This document shows positions 16,663-24,780 of a stretch of 64,000 nt of DNA, one piece after another. The number at the start of each line of letters is the position of its first letter. Positions within the stretch are counted from its first letter, which is position 1. Origin of the DNA: Mobiluncus sp963511525. Lineage in GTDB: Bacteria; Actinomycetota; Actinomycetes; Actinomycetales; Actinomycetaceae. The DNA is taken from contig NZ_CAUPIY010000001.1 of assembly GCF_963511525.1 (NCBI RefSeq), positions 310,001-374,000 of the forward strand. The letters are read 5' to 3'. The notes under the pieces were generated by a model that was not told where the DNA came from, did not search any database, and was given only the letters and a program-made list of their open reading frames with translations. The position numbers were made by a program, and so were the translations under genes.

Positions 16663-16680
16663 TATCTCGACATCAAGATA
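16663..16680. promoter_or_regulatory. Candidate operator upstream of acnA
   Basis: An 18-bp near-palindrome, TATCTCGA-CA-TCAAGATA, with one mismatch between the 8-bp halves, 42 bp upstream of the acnA start. Symmetry and spacing resemble sites of small dimeric repressors such as MarR or TetR types. The regulator is unknown. Confidence 0.45.
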
Positions 16681-17053
16681 TATTGAATTTCCTGATTTCA
16701 CAACACACTAGATGTTGCGCCGCGGGCATTTTGTCGTTTTCCGACCCGGAACTTCGGCAAATAGGCTTCTACCTGGGGCTATAGGTTGCAAACTGGCTCG
16801 CCTCGTAACTGCGTCTCGAATTCACAAGGGCGTTGCGCGCCGATTTGTCGGTTCTCTTGCGTGGGCAATTCGCAAAACCTGCGTTGCACAAATGTCCCGG
16901 GCTCAAGCTCGACACCCCATAGACCAACTCAGAGCGAGCCCCCAATGGGTACCCAACAAAGACTACTTGCCAAAACCGTTGCGGGAGTATGAGCTTCGCC
17001 CAAGCCTCAGCATCCGGCGTGGCACTATGGCGACGTAACGAACACTAAAATGC
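16681..17053. other. Intergenic region between acnA and the toxin-antitoxin operon
   Basis: About 370 bp without a supported gene. A plus-strand frame of 108 codons (16712-17038) has no ribosome-binding site, no recognisable domain and an arginine-rich composition typical of random GC-containing sequence. The region is the left boundary of the AT-richer accessory patch. Confidence 0.5.
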
Positions 17054-17082
17054 TTGCAAATGTTTGACATATGCAATACAAT
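17054..17082 (+). promoter_or_regulatory. Promoter and overlapping palindromic operator of the relB-yafQ operon
   Basis: A TTGCAA -35 box (17054-17059) and TACAAT -10 box (17077-17082) have an ideal 17-base spacer. An inverted repeat TTGCAAATG (17054-17062) / CATATGCAA (17068-17076), eight of nine positions symmetrical, covers the -35 box and spacer. This fits negative autoregulation by a RelB/DinJ-type antitoxin or its complex with the toxin, as known for these families. Confidence 0.75.
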
Positions 17083-17105
17083 TTTTGCCAGAGGAGGAAA
17101 ATCTC

Positions 17106-17390
17106 ATGGCCAAAACCGCAAATATTAGTCTTCGTATAGAACCAGAAATAAAACACGAAGCGGATAAACTGTTCAGCAGCTTTGGTATCTCTGTCACCGA
17201 TGCCATTAATATTTTCCTGCGCACCTCCATTATGGAGGGTGGGTTTCCGTTCGCTATCAAACAACCCCGATATAACGCGGAAACAGAAGCAGCTATAAAA
17301 GAAGCGCGAGACATTATATCTGGCAGAGTTAAGACTAAGGCATATAACTCTGCAAGAGAACTCTTTGAATCCTTAGATACCGACGACTAA
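17106..17390 (+). CDS. RelB/DinJ-family antitoxin
   Basis: A 94-residue protein from the ATG at 17106, which has GAGGAGG eight bases upstream. The N-terminus (NISLRIEPEIKHEADKLF..GISVTDAINIFL) is the ribbon-helix-helix domain of the RelB/DinJ family, followed by the typical PFAIKQPRYNAETEAAIKEA segment and an acidic C-terminus that would wrap the toxin. It binds and neutralises the YafQ toxin encoded three bases downstream, and should repress its own promoter at 17054-17082. The AT-rich codon use differs from the flanking core genes. Confidence 0.92.
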   Translation: MAKTANISLRIEPEIKHEADKLFSSFGISVTDAINIFLRTSIMEGGFPFAIKQPRYNAETEAAIKEARDIISGRVKTKAYNSARELFESLDTDD

Positions 17391-17393
17391 TTC

Positions 17394-17672
17394 ATGCTAA
17401 AACTTAAGACAACAGCACAATTTCGTAAAGATTACAAACGCATCAAAAAACGCGGTTACAATCTTTCTTTGCTCCAAGATGTGCTTGAGACGCTCTGCGA
17501 AGAAAAATCGCTGGATGCAAAGTATAAAGATCATGCACTGATGGGTGCTTACAAAGGCTTCCGAGAATGCCATGTTCAACCTGATTGGCTTTTGATTTAC
17601 ACGATTGATAAAGACAAACTTATATTAGTTGCTGCCCGCACCGGTAGTCACGCAGACTTGTTTAATATGTAA
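17394..17672 (+). CDS. yafQ: YafQ-family mRNA interferase toxin
   Basis: A 92-residue type II toxin of the RelE/YafQ fold. The sequence KDHALMGAYKGFRECHVQPDW and the end RTGSHADLF carry the histidines and aspartate (DHAL His, ECH His, PDW Asp, GSH His) that correspond to catalytic residues of E. coli YafQ. YafQ cleaves mRNA in the ribosomal A site when freed from its antitoxin. The gene starts three bases after the antitoxin stop, so the two form one operon. It looks intact. Confidence 0.92.
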   Translation: MLKLKTTAQFRKDYKRIKKRGYNLSLLQDVLETLCEEKSLDAKYKDHALMGAYKGFRECHVQPDWLLIYTIDKDKLILVAARTGSHADLFNM

Positions 17673-17808
17673 ATCTCGCCAGAAACGCAAAACTCTACTA
17701 TCTGATCCACCCTTCACGCAAGGTTCTGTACGCCACCGTTGCGCTTGAACTCGGCAGCATCTCGCATACTGTTAGAAAGCACTCAACTGTCCGAAACGCA
17801 CAGCTGAC

Positions 17809-18711
17809 TTAGGTACTGACAAAAGACATTAATAAGGTAGCTAATGCTATGAAAGCAGCGAAAAGAGCATAAACGATGTTCGTATGGAACGCGCCCAGAG
17901 ACCACAGCGCAACCAAGCAGTAACCGTAAATTAAGGTCCAAAAAATCCCCAGAACGAAGTCGTGATTCCCTCTTAACGTCAAAGTGTGCCAGCGTTTTGC
18001 GATCTGTGCTACCAGCTTCACCAAAATGGCCATCCACAGTACTAAGAATGCGACGAAGGCAAACCACTCATCACTGATTTTGTTTAGCAGCAGAGACAAA
18101 CTGCTGCCCACGCCGACGGTAATAACTGCCCCCAACCCTGCGCCGAGGACGGCGAGGATTGCCATCAGCCGCGACTTTTCTGCGAGTTTATTCAGACGCA
18201 AGGTTAGGTAAACGACTGCAGGAGTTTCGAACAGATAACCTAGGAAGTTTACCCAAATCACACTCATGAACACATGATGATTGATGTCCCAGGAAAGAAC
18301 ACGTCCGTCCCAGATCCAGAACCCCCCGTTGAGTCGGATGGCGGCCACATCCAGTAATAAATCCATCGAAACGACCAGCCAGCCCGTAAAAAGGCTGATT
18401 TCAAAACTGCTGCCGGAAAATTTCCTCGCAATTCTGAAACCACAGACAGCCAACGCGCCCCACATCAATCCACCAAAAACAGGAAACTGATTGGGAGGCG
18501 CACCGATGCTGAGAAAGTAGTCGTTGCTGTAGTGATAGATATCGGTGGCTCTCACAGCCAGAATTTCGAGGATAAATCCTGCCAAAGTCGCCGCCAGGAA
18601 TAAACGCAGTTCCACCCGGTTTCGCTGCTTGGCAATGTCTCCCAGCAACAGTATAGTCAACAGATAGCAAATAATTTCGAAAGTGTTAATCCAGTTCACC
18701 GCACCTCCCAA
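17809..18711 (-). CDS. Polytopic membrane protein, possibly carotenoid-biosynthesis-like
   Basis: A 300-residue protein with about seven or eight hydrophobic segments. Polar motifs between helices are RATDIYHYSNDYFLSIG, FGGLMWGALAVCGFRIA, GWLVVSMDLLLDVAAIRL followed by GGFWIWDG, and VNFLGYLFETPAVV. The combination of an Asp-containing DLLLD helix followed by a Trp-rich loop reminds me of the CruF/carotenoid hydratase-like family, but no other carotenoid gene is nearby, so the assignment is weak. It is AT-richer than the core genes and lies in the accessory patch, opposite to the toxin-antitoxin operon. No partner gene is obvious. Confidence 0.55.
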   Translation of the reverse strand: MGGAVNWINTFEIICYLLTILLLGDIAKQRNRVELRLFLAATLAGFILEILAVRATDIYHYSNDYFLSIGAPPNQFPVFGGLMWGALAVCGFRIARKFSGSSFEISLFTGWLVVSMDLLLDVAAIRLNGGFWIWDGRVLSWDINHHVFMSVIWVNFLGYLFETPAVVYLTLRLNKLAEKSRLMAILAVLGAGLGAVITVGVGSSLSLLLNKISDEWFAFVAFLVLWMAILVKLVAQIAKRWHTLTLRGNHDFVLGIFWTLIYGYCLVALWSLGAFHTNIVYALFAAFIALATLLMSFVST

Positions 18712-18789
18712 TTGCCTTCGTCACACCGTAAACGAGCTCTTTAATCCCGATTTAACACCGCAAGGGTCTCCAGCCGCAAACAAAATTTA

Positions 18790-19465
18790 TTATCGTTTAA
18801 GTGACTTTAAATACTCTTTTTGTTTCGGTGTAATGCGGTTACTTTCACGGGCTTTCGTTATTGCCTTATTGTGAATCTGTGTATCTAACTGATGATCTTC
18901 GATGTATTCTATTGTCGCATCCCATTGCTTTGCCAAAGCGGTTGCAAAAAAACCACGCAACCATCATATGAACATAATACTCTCCACTATGAACAGAAAC
19001 GGGTATTTCCAAATACTCAGGCTTAAAATCATCATCAAGAAAGTGCGACATTAACATCTCGATTCCAAAGCGGCAAGTATAGGTCTTTTCCGATAAGGAC
19101 CATTCTTTGATTTTTTCTAAAAGCGCCTTTTTATTCTTCTTAAAAATCTTCGGATTCATGATATCGCAAACAGCCCAATTGTCTACGTAGGGCAGAAATT
19201 TATCGACAGCTGCTATACATGTATCATAGTCCTTCATTTCAGAAAGAAGCAGCCCGTGAAGCATATTTTCATCATAGTATTTATGCGGCAGATCTCTCAG
19301 AAATTGATATGCTTCCGGTTCATTGGCAAGCCTCTTGGCAAGCTTTCTGGCCTCCGGAACTCTGACCCCTATAAACAGTGACCTCGAAATATTCGGAGTC
19401 AAATTAGCCTGAAAATCTGCATATGAAATATCCTGTAACGCAAATAATTCTTCTTTGATATTCAT
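18790..19465 (-). pseudogene. AlkD-like DNA alkylation repair protein, frameshifted
   Basis: The frame from the ATG at 19465 encodes a HEAT-like AlkD protein (MNIKEELFALQDISYADFQ..., with YYDENMLHGLL and YVDNWAVCDIMNPKIF) but leaves the family after VAWFF at a run of seven T on the minus strand (A7 at 18946-18952) and stops at 18866. Removing one base from the run restores ATALAKQWDATIEYIEDH, then IHNKAITKARESNRITPKQ and a stop at 18790, a normal AlkD C-terminus. AlkD excises N3- and N7-alkyl purines. The lesion could be a true mutation, slippage-based switching, or a sequencing error. AT-rich, Firmicutes-like codon use. Confidence 0.88.
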
Positions 19466-19518
19466 TTTTCGTGTCCTCCAGACTATCTACTGCAGTTATG
19501 GTGAAAAAAACCACCGCC

Positions 19519-20333
19519 TCAACCCTTCTGCCGGAAACGGTATTTCCCTTTCCCGTGGCCTAATACTGGTTCAATGATACCATCATCGACTAGTTCCTTC
19601 AGAAGCTCCGATGCTCTGGACGACTTAATACCAATGGTACTCATCACATTAGACCGACCAAAGATTGTCTGACCGGGAAATGCCTCACGGAGCTTTAGTA
19701 TATGGCTCACGGTTTTGGGCTGGAACATCCCCTCAATGTCCGCTTTCAGTTCTTCAATGTCCGGTTTTACCATTTCTTTGAACGTACCTCTGATATGCAA
19801 TGTCCGGTTATGAAGCGGATGATTCTCGTTCAGCAGAAGGTTCCGTAAGAACAGGTCCAAAAATTCCGTCGTATCATGAATGCCGTTTTTCAGGTCGTTA
19901 TAGTTTGCGCGGACGAGTAAATTGCGAAAATACCAGGCATTCTCTGCAAAGATGTCATTTGTTACATCAAAGCCGAGTGTCGGCAGGTACTTGATAACGA
20001 AGACCGCCGTTGTTCTGGTATTACCCTCTCCGAAAACGTGGATCTGCCATAGTCTGGATACGAATACGGCAAGATGGCGGATGATTTCATCCATAGAAAG
20101 ATTCTTATAGGAAAACTACTTCTCCTCCGAAAAATCATAGTCCAAAGTCGCCCACAGCTCCGTAGCACTTCCATAAAGTACAGTCGCCCCGTCGAGCACC
20201 CATTCTTCTTCGTGATGTTGTAATCTCGGATACGTCCAGCATGGGAATAGATGCCGGTGAATAGTTTCCTATAGATTGACAGGTATTCATTCGGAGTGAA
20301 GCGTAACTGGGGCAGTAAAATCGTGAAACTCAA
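19519..20333 (-). pseudogene. Fic-family protein, disrupted
   Basis: Fic proteins transfer AMP or related groups to target proteins. The largest open piece (19519-20094, 191 residues) holds the motif HVFGEGNTRT and a C-terminal winged helix (IGIKSSRASELLKELVDDG). Sequence continuing the family upstream is in the same frame but interrupted by a TAG (20116-20118, after ATLDYDFSEEK). Further upstream it needs one added base near 20203-20211 to join EWVLDG to GRIRDYNITKK. The extreme N-terminus is absent; an in-frame stop precedes 20333, next to the GNAT gene. The catalytic loop survives, but the gene carries at least two lesions. Confidence 0.85.
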
Positions 20334-20354
20334 GTATTACCCTTTTCCCGTCAT

Positions 20355-20924
20355 TTAAGGCTCTTTTTGTTCAAAATATTCTGAGTTAAAATAATAGACG
20401 TTCCCATCACCCTCATAATCATCTAATTCAGGATAATGTTTCAGACCGAGCGATATAGCGGTACGAATGGAAGGTAGATTTGTATTCAAGGTCAAGGCAA
20501 CAACTATACGAGATTGCGGCGAAGGACATTCCGCCTCACCCGCCCTATCTGACACATCATCTTGAAGCACAGTATCAATAATTGCTCGGGCTGCTTCCTT
20601 AACATATCCGCGTCGCATTTTTTCTGGAGTAATCCGGTAATAGAGATTCAAATAGCGCTGCTCTTGAATAAAGATGTGTTTAAGCCCACAGACACCCACG
20701 TAACCACTATCGCTTTTATCGATAATGACATAATACCCAAAACCGTACTTCTCGTGGTGTTCAATCCAAGTCTTCAATTCTTGCTGAAAAGTCTCACGGT
20801 CACGCACTGGTCCGGCTGGGTTATAGCGATTAGTAGCTGGATCCGCATGGATTTGAAATAGAGGTTCTAAATCAGATAGTTCAGGTTTCCGCAGTATCAT
20901 GCGTGGTGTTTCGATAACCTGCAT
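20355..20924 (-). CDS. GNAT-family N-acetyltransferase (RimJ/RimL type)
   Basis: A 189-residue protein with the Acetyltransf_3 pattern: an N-terminal ETPRMILRKPELSDLEPLF, the YYVIIDKSDSGYVGVCGL strand pair, and a divergent acetyl-CoA loop at MRRGYVKEAARAII. This subfamily acetylates ribosomal proteins, amino acids or small molecules; the substrate is unknown. It is AT-richer than the core genes, and its start lies only four bases after the stop of the upstream methyltransferase gene on the same strand, so it may be read with it. It appears intact, unlike its two downstream neighbours. Confidence 0.85.
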   Translation of the reverse strand: MQVIETPRMILRKPELSDLEPLFQIHADPATNRYNPAGPVRDRETFQQELKTWIEHHEKYGFGYYVIIDKSDSGYVGVCGLKHIFIQEQRYLNLYYRITPEKMRRGYVKEAARAIIDTVLQDDVSDRAGEAECPSPQSRIVVALTLNTNLPSIRTAISLGLKHYPELDDYEGDGNVYYFNSEYFEQKEP

Positions 20925-20928
20925 ACAT

Positions 20929-22173
20929 TTACCTAACCTGAGCCGATAGCAAGCATAAACTCTCTACGTGGCTGGTGTAGGGGAACAGGTCGAAAGCTCG
21001 CCAGGTCTTAACCCGGTAACCCAACTGGCGCATGGTTTCCAGGTCTCTGGCACAGCTAACCGGGTCGCAGGAAAACAGCGCCACCAAATCCGGATTCTGC
21101 TGACAAATCGCTCGTGCCACTGCTTTACCCAACCCCGAGCGCGGCGGATCAGCCACCACCAAGGTGCCGGCACTGACCATCTCGCCCAGCGGCAAGTCAT
21201 GCAACAACTGCGGCGAAACGTTGCCACGCCGCACCTCAACCTGCTCGAAACCGGCCTTCGCCAAATTATAGGCAGCCGATTTCGTCGCCGGACCGTCGCC
21301 CTCCACCGTGGTCAAACTCCCTTGTGCCCCCAGAGCCTGAGCCAAGAACAGCGAAAACAACCCCGAACCGGAATACAGCTCCCACGCCTCGAACCCCTCT
21401 ACCTCCCCGATAGCATCCAGGAGCGCCGCCGCGAGTGTCGCGGGCGCTCGCCGGTCAGTCTGCCAAAACGACCCGGCAAAAATTCGGTACGTAAAAGTCC
21501 GGTCTCCCACGCTGACTGTCTCTCGTACCCGCGAAGTTGTCGGCTCACCATCCACACTCAAAGTCTGGCCATCAACGAACAGCACCGGCGCGGAACTTGA
21601 CGGGGCAATGACACGCAGACGGGTTCCCGGCGCAAACTCCCAATGCCGCCGAAACAAATCCAAGTCGACCAATTCGGGTACCATCAGCGGAAAAGAACGC
21701 ACGGTGTGGACGTTATGCGCCGCAGCTTCGTACATGCCCAGTCCCCCACCCTCACTGATGGTAAAGCTCACGCGGGTACGCCCCGGCTCGGGGCCCAACG
21801 ATTCCACTTCCCACCCGGGGTGAGCTTGGTCCAGCTGTTCCAGCAGTTCCGGGCTACCATTTCGCCTGATAGCGTCATGTACCACGTCACGCTTCCAGCG
21901 GAGTTGAGCTGGATAGGCAACGTGTCCCAGTTCTACCCCGCCGAGGTCTTTTGCTTCTCCCTCGGGCCAGATATGTGCGACCCGGTCCGCGCTGGCGGTT
22001 TTCACCTGCACGACTCGCCCATAGGCGACTTGGGAACGTTCCGAGGTGACCTCAACCTCGACAGTTTCCCCCGGAAGTCCCCCACGCACCATGATGACTT
22101 TGCCTGATGCCAGACGACCCACGCAGTATCCGCCGTGAGCCGGTCCGCCCAGCTCGATTATTTCTGTCTGCAT
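20929..22173 (-). CDS. TrmA/RlmD-family RNA (uracil-5-)-methyltransferase
   Basis: A 414-residue class I methyltransferase. An N-terminal TRAM domain (about 1-60) is followed by a central region and a SAM-binding domain with AWELYSGSGLFSLFLAQAL and VADPPRSGLGKAV. The catalytic cysteine is in FSCDPVSCARD, and the C-terminal Glu is in SHVESLCLL. It probably makes 5-methyluridine in rRNA or tRNA. I do not see the four-cysteine iron-sulfur motif of E. coli RlmD. The M. tuberculosis homologue Rv2689c sits next to the same permease and TrkA genes (recalled), so this is a conserved neighbour. Confidence 0.92.
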   Translation of the reverse strand: MQTEIIELGGPAHGGYCVGRLASGKVIMVRGGLPGETVEVEVTSERSQVAYGRVVQVKTASADRVAHIWPEGEAKDLGGVELGHVAYPAQLRWKRDVVHDAIRRNGSPELLEQLDQAHPGWEVESLGPEPGRTRVSFTISEGGGLGMYEAAAHNVHTVRSFPLMVPELVDLDLFRRHWEFAPGTRLRVIAPSSSAPVLFVDGQTLSVDGEPTTSRVRETVSVGDRTFTYRIFAGSFWQTDRRAPATLAAALLDAIGEVEGFEAWELYSGSGLFSLFLAQALGAQGSLTTVEGDGPATKSAAYNLAKAGFEQVEVRRGNVSPQLLHDLPLGEMVSAGTLVVADPPRSGLGKAVARAICQQNPDLVALFSCDPVSCARDLETMRQLGYRVKTWRAFDLFPYTSHVESLCLLSAQVR

Positions 22174-22183
22174 CAGATTCCCT

Positions 22184-24019
22184 TCAAGCCGTCAAGCTGA
22201 CCCAAGTAATCGTCACTCGTTCTAGGCGCGCTAAATGACGGGCGTAAGTGCGTTCAGCCGCGTTGTGTAGCAATCCTAGAGCCCTGCATTTCGGGATGTA
22301 ACGCTGTAAATAAACCGAGATAGAGGTCAGAGGATCCATATCGAGTTTGGCGTTGAGATATTTCTGAACCGACCCCAGATGATTGCCGCCCTCATCAGGA
22401 ATCAGGGTCAGCGCGGCAGTAATTTCCAACTCCTGCCACTGGCGGCGAACCTGGGTTTCATCCTCATCCGGCTCAAGGACGTGAACGACCTCGACATTGG
22501 GGTGGTGCGCGGCCCACGCGTAACGAATGGTTTTTAGGGCGGACGCATCGAAACGTGACACCAGCACAAGGGCGAGAGTATGCTTCACCGGGGTTTCGGC
22601 GTGTTCAAGCTGCGACATTTTGTTTTGCACCCTTCGGTAGTAGAAGTTGAGGAAATAGATAAGCAATCCCAGTCCGACCCAGGCGCCCAGCACATAGAGC
22701 TCAAAGATAGAGTTGAATGCCACCGAAACCACAATCAGGATAATTAGGCTGATAATCACGCTGATGATGGCGATACGGTAGTACCGCTTGGATTGGCGAC
22801 GCTTCACGAAAGTTGCCCCGCTATGGAACCGGGAACGCCACATACGCATCCGGGCGACTTGACCTAAGAAGCTAGAGATAGCTACGAAAGTCACCCAGGT
22901 GAGCGCTGCCACCCCCATCCGGCTGTGTACCGTCAGCGCTGCCGCGAACGTAACGACCATGAACGACAAAATCGAAACCGAACGCCCTCGGCGCACCCAA
23001 GACACGGGAACCTGATGCACCGCCAAGTCATGCCCGCTCAAATCCATTAGCAAAGTGGAGACGCTGGAGATATAGATGTAGGCGCTAATCAAGCACCCCA
23101 CCGCAAACAGAGACATCACCGGGACGACCAGCCACCCGTTCTTGTCCAGCAAAACCCCCAACAATAAAGCCAGGTTACCCGGCCCTTGAATGACCGTATC
23201 CAGGCGGGTCCAGTGGAATCCGGCCACCGTAAACGACAGATAAACCGTGGCGGCAAACATGGCGGCGGCGGAACCGCCCAAAATCCTGAACATGAGGCCG
23301 GACAGGGGCTGGCGATTCTCGTTGCGGAATAGTGTTACCGCCGGGGTCACCGGAACCAGCAGCAGCGCCGCTACAGCAGCGGCTTTCCAACCGGATTGCA
23401 GATTAGAGTCAGCGACCGCTTCCTTAGCTTTCGTGGTGGAGCTGAGCAGCTCGAACAAACCGGGCTTGGCTCCGTTGCGCAGGTAGTGCCAAAAACCGTA
23501 TGCCAGCAACAGAAAACCCACCACTAATATCACCAGGGTGAGCCAAGGAATCGCCCTGCGGATAGGTTCGGGGCGGAACAGTGCCAGCAACAGCAAGATG
23601 AAACCGGCAATGAGAATCCACACCCGATAGTCCTCGGGAAGCCCCGCGGAAACTACGATGAAAGTGGTGGCGGTAGAAACCAGGGCAGCTACGGCGACGA
23701 CCATCGCCAGCAGCGAGGCGGCAGCCGTGAGAGCTCCGAGGAAAGACCCCAAGTTGGCTTGCACCAGGGCAGCCGTGGAATCTAAACGGTGGGTTTGCCC
23801 CAGAGAATACCCGTGGGCCAGCGTTGTTATCAACCCGGCTATCAGGACAAACGCCACAATCCACAGGGCTACCGCCGAGAAAATCGGCCCCGAATACGCA
23901 ATCAAAGACGGAAAAACCGAAGCTGCAATGAGGGCTGGAAACCAAAATTTTGGTGCGAAGAACGCCAGCTGGGTAAAGGTCTCCAGCCAACCCTCCCTCG
24001 GAGTAAGATTCTTCAGCAC
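22184..24019 (-). CDS. APC-superfamily permease, probably K+ related
   Basis: A 611-residue protein with about twelve hydrophobic segments between residues 20 and 470 and a soluble C-terminal part (about 480-611) that begins after a Arg/Lys-rich YYRRVQNKMSQ. The architecture is that of APC-type permeases with a cytosolic C-terminal domain, including KimA-like potassium importers. It is divergent from two trkA genes whose products bind NAD and regulate K+ uptake, and this pairing is conserved in actinobacteria, so potassium transport is the best inference. The start is GTG at 24019 with a weak ribosome-binding site. It is followed by the methyltransferase gene after ten bases. Confidence 0.85.
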   Translation of the reverse strand: MLKNLTPREGWLETFTQLAFFAPKFWFPALIAASVFPSLIAYSGPIFSAVALWIVAFVLIAGLITTLAHGYSLGQTHRLDSTAALVQANLGSFLGALTAAASLLAMVVAVAALVSTATTFIVVSAGLPEDYRVWILIAGFILLLLALFRPEPIRRAIPWLTLVILVVGFLLLAYGFWHYLRNGAKPGLFELLSSTTKAKEAVADSNLQSGWKAAAVAALLLVPVTPAVTLFRNENRQPLSGLMFRILGGSAAAMFAATVYLSFTVAGFHWTRLDTVIQGPGNLALLLGVLLDKNGWLVVPVMSLFAVGCLISAYIYISSVSTLLMDLSGHDLAVHQVPVSWVRRGRSVSILSFMVVTFAAALTVHSRMGVAALTWVTFVAISSFLGQVARMRMWRSRFHSGATFVKRRQSKRYYRIAIISVIISLIILIVVSVAFNSIFELYVLGAWVGLGLLIYFLNFYYRRVQNKMSQLEHAETPVKHTLALVLVSRFDASALKTIRYAWAAHHPNVEVVHVLEPDEDETQVRRQWQELEITAALTLIPDEGGNHLGSVQKYLNAKLDMDPLTSISVYLQRYIPKCRALGLLHNAAERTYARHLARLERVTITWVSLTA

Positions 24020-24117
24020 GTCTCAACTTTAGCCGCTCGGATTCAAACCGGAAAGAATTTCCCTACCTAACCCGTGAAATGTAGCCGAATTTGTGGCTTT
24101 CAGGTTATGTTTTAAGA

Positions 24118-24780
24118 GTGCATTTTGTAATCATGGGCTGTGGTCGCGTCGGGACCACGCTGGCGAAAGCGATTGAGGACCGGGGACATACCCTGGCGAT
24201 TATCGACAACAACACGGAATCTTTCCGTCGGCTGTACAAAAATTTCCAAGGGCAAAAGCTGACTGGTGAAGGGTATGACCGCAACACTCAGCTGCAAGCC
24301 GGGATTGAGGACGCCTATGCTTTTGCGGCGGTAGCTGATGATGACAACGCTAATATCCTGGCGGCACGCGTAGCCCGCGAGATTTACCACGTAAAGAAAG
24401 TGGTGGCACGCATTTCCGACCCGCGCCGTGCCGAGGTTTATGAACGGCTGGGGATTCCCACGGTTGGCTCCGTGGACCGCACCGCCGCATTATTGCTGGC
24501 TCGGGTGTTGCCGCTACCCCCGGATGTCGTATTTACCGAGGAAACCGGGCACTTGAGCCTGTGCCGCGCGCCCGTGGGACCCGACTGGGTCGGTCACGAG
24601 GTTTCCGCTTTAGAAGCTGAACTGGAGATTCGGGCCGCCTATGTGCTGCGGTTTTCCAAAGTGCTGATGGTTGAGGCCTCTACCGTGTTACAGGAAAACG
24701 ACGAGTTGTTTTATTTTGTTACCGAGTCTCAGCGTGAAGCGGTGGCCTCCCGTTTGGCTCGAAATTCCAAGGAGAAATGA
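24118..24780 (+). CDS. TrkA-family NAD-binding K+ uptake protein 1
   Basis: A 220-residue protein from GTG 24118, which places the first strand MHFVIMGCGRVGTTLAKAIE at the N-terminus as in CeoB. It has an N-terminal TrkA_N Rossmann domain (GCGRVG, and acidic IIDNN for the NAD ribose) and a C-terminal TrkA_C domain. TrkA proteins gate potassium channels and transporters in response to nucleotides. It is divergently arranged from the permease gene with a 98-bp gap, and overlaps the next trkA by ATGA. Confidence 0.93.
   Translation: MHFVIMGCGRVGTTLAKAIEDRGHTLAIIDNNTESFRRLYKNFQGQKLTGEGYDRNTQLQAGIEDAYAFAAVADDDNANILAARVAREIYHVKKVVARISDPRRAEVYERLGIPTVGSVDRTAALLLARVLPLPPDVVFTEETGHLSLCRAPVGPDWVGHEVSALEAELEIRAAYVLRFSKVLMVEASTVLQENDELFYFVTESQREAVASRLARNSKEK

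Noticed and set aside
16712..17038. A 108-codon plus-strand frame upstream of the toxin-antitoxin operon
   Set aside because: No ribosome-binding site or domain, and Arg/Ser-rich random-like composition.
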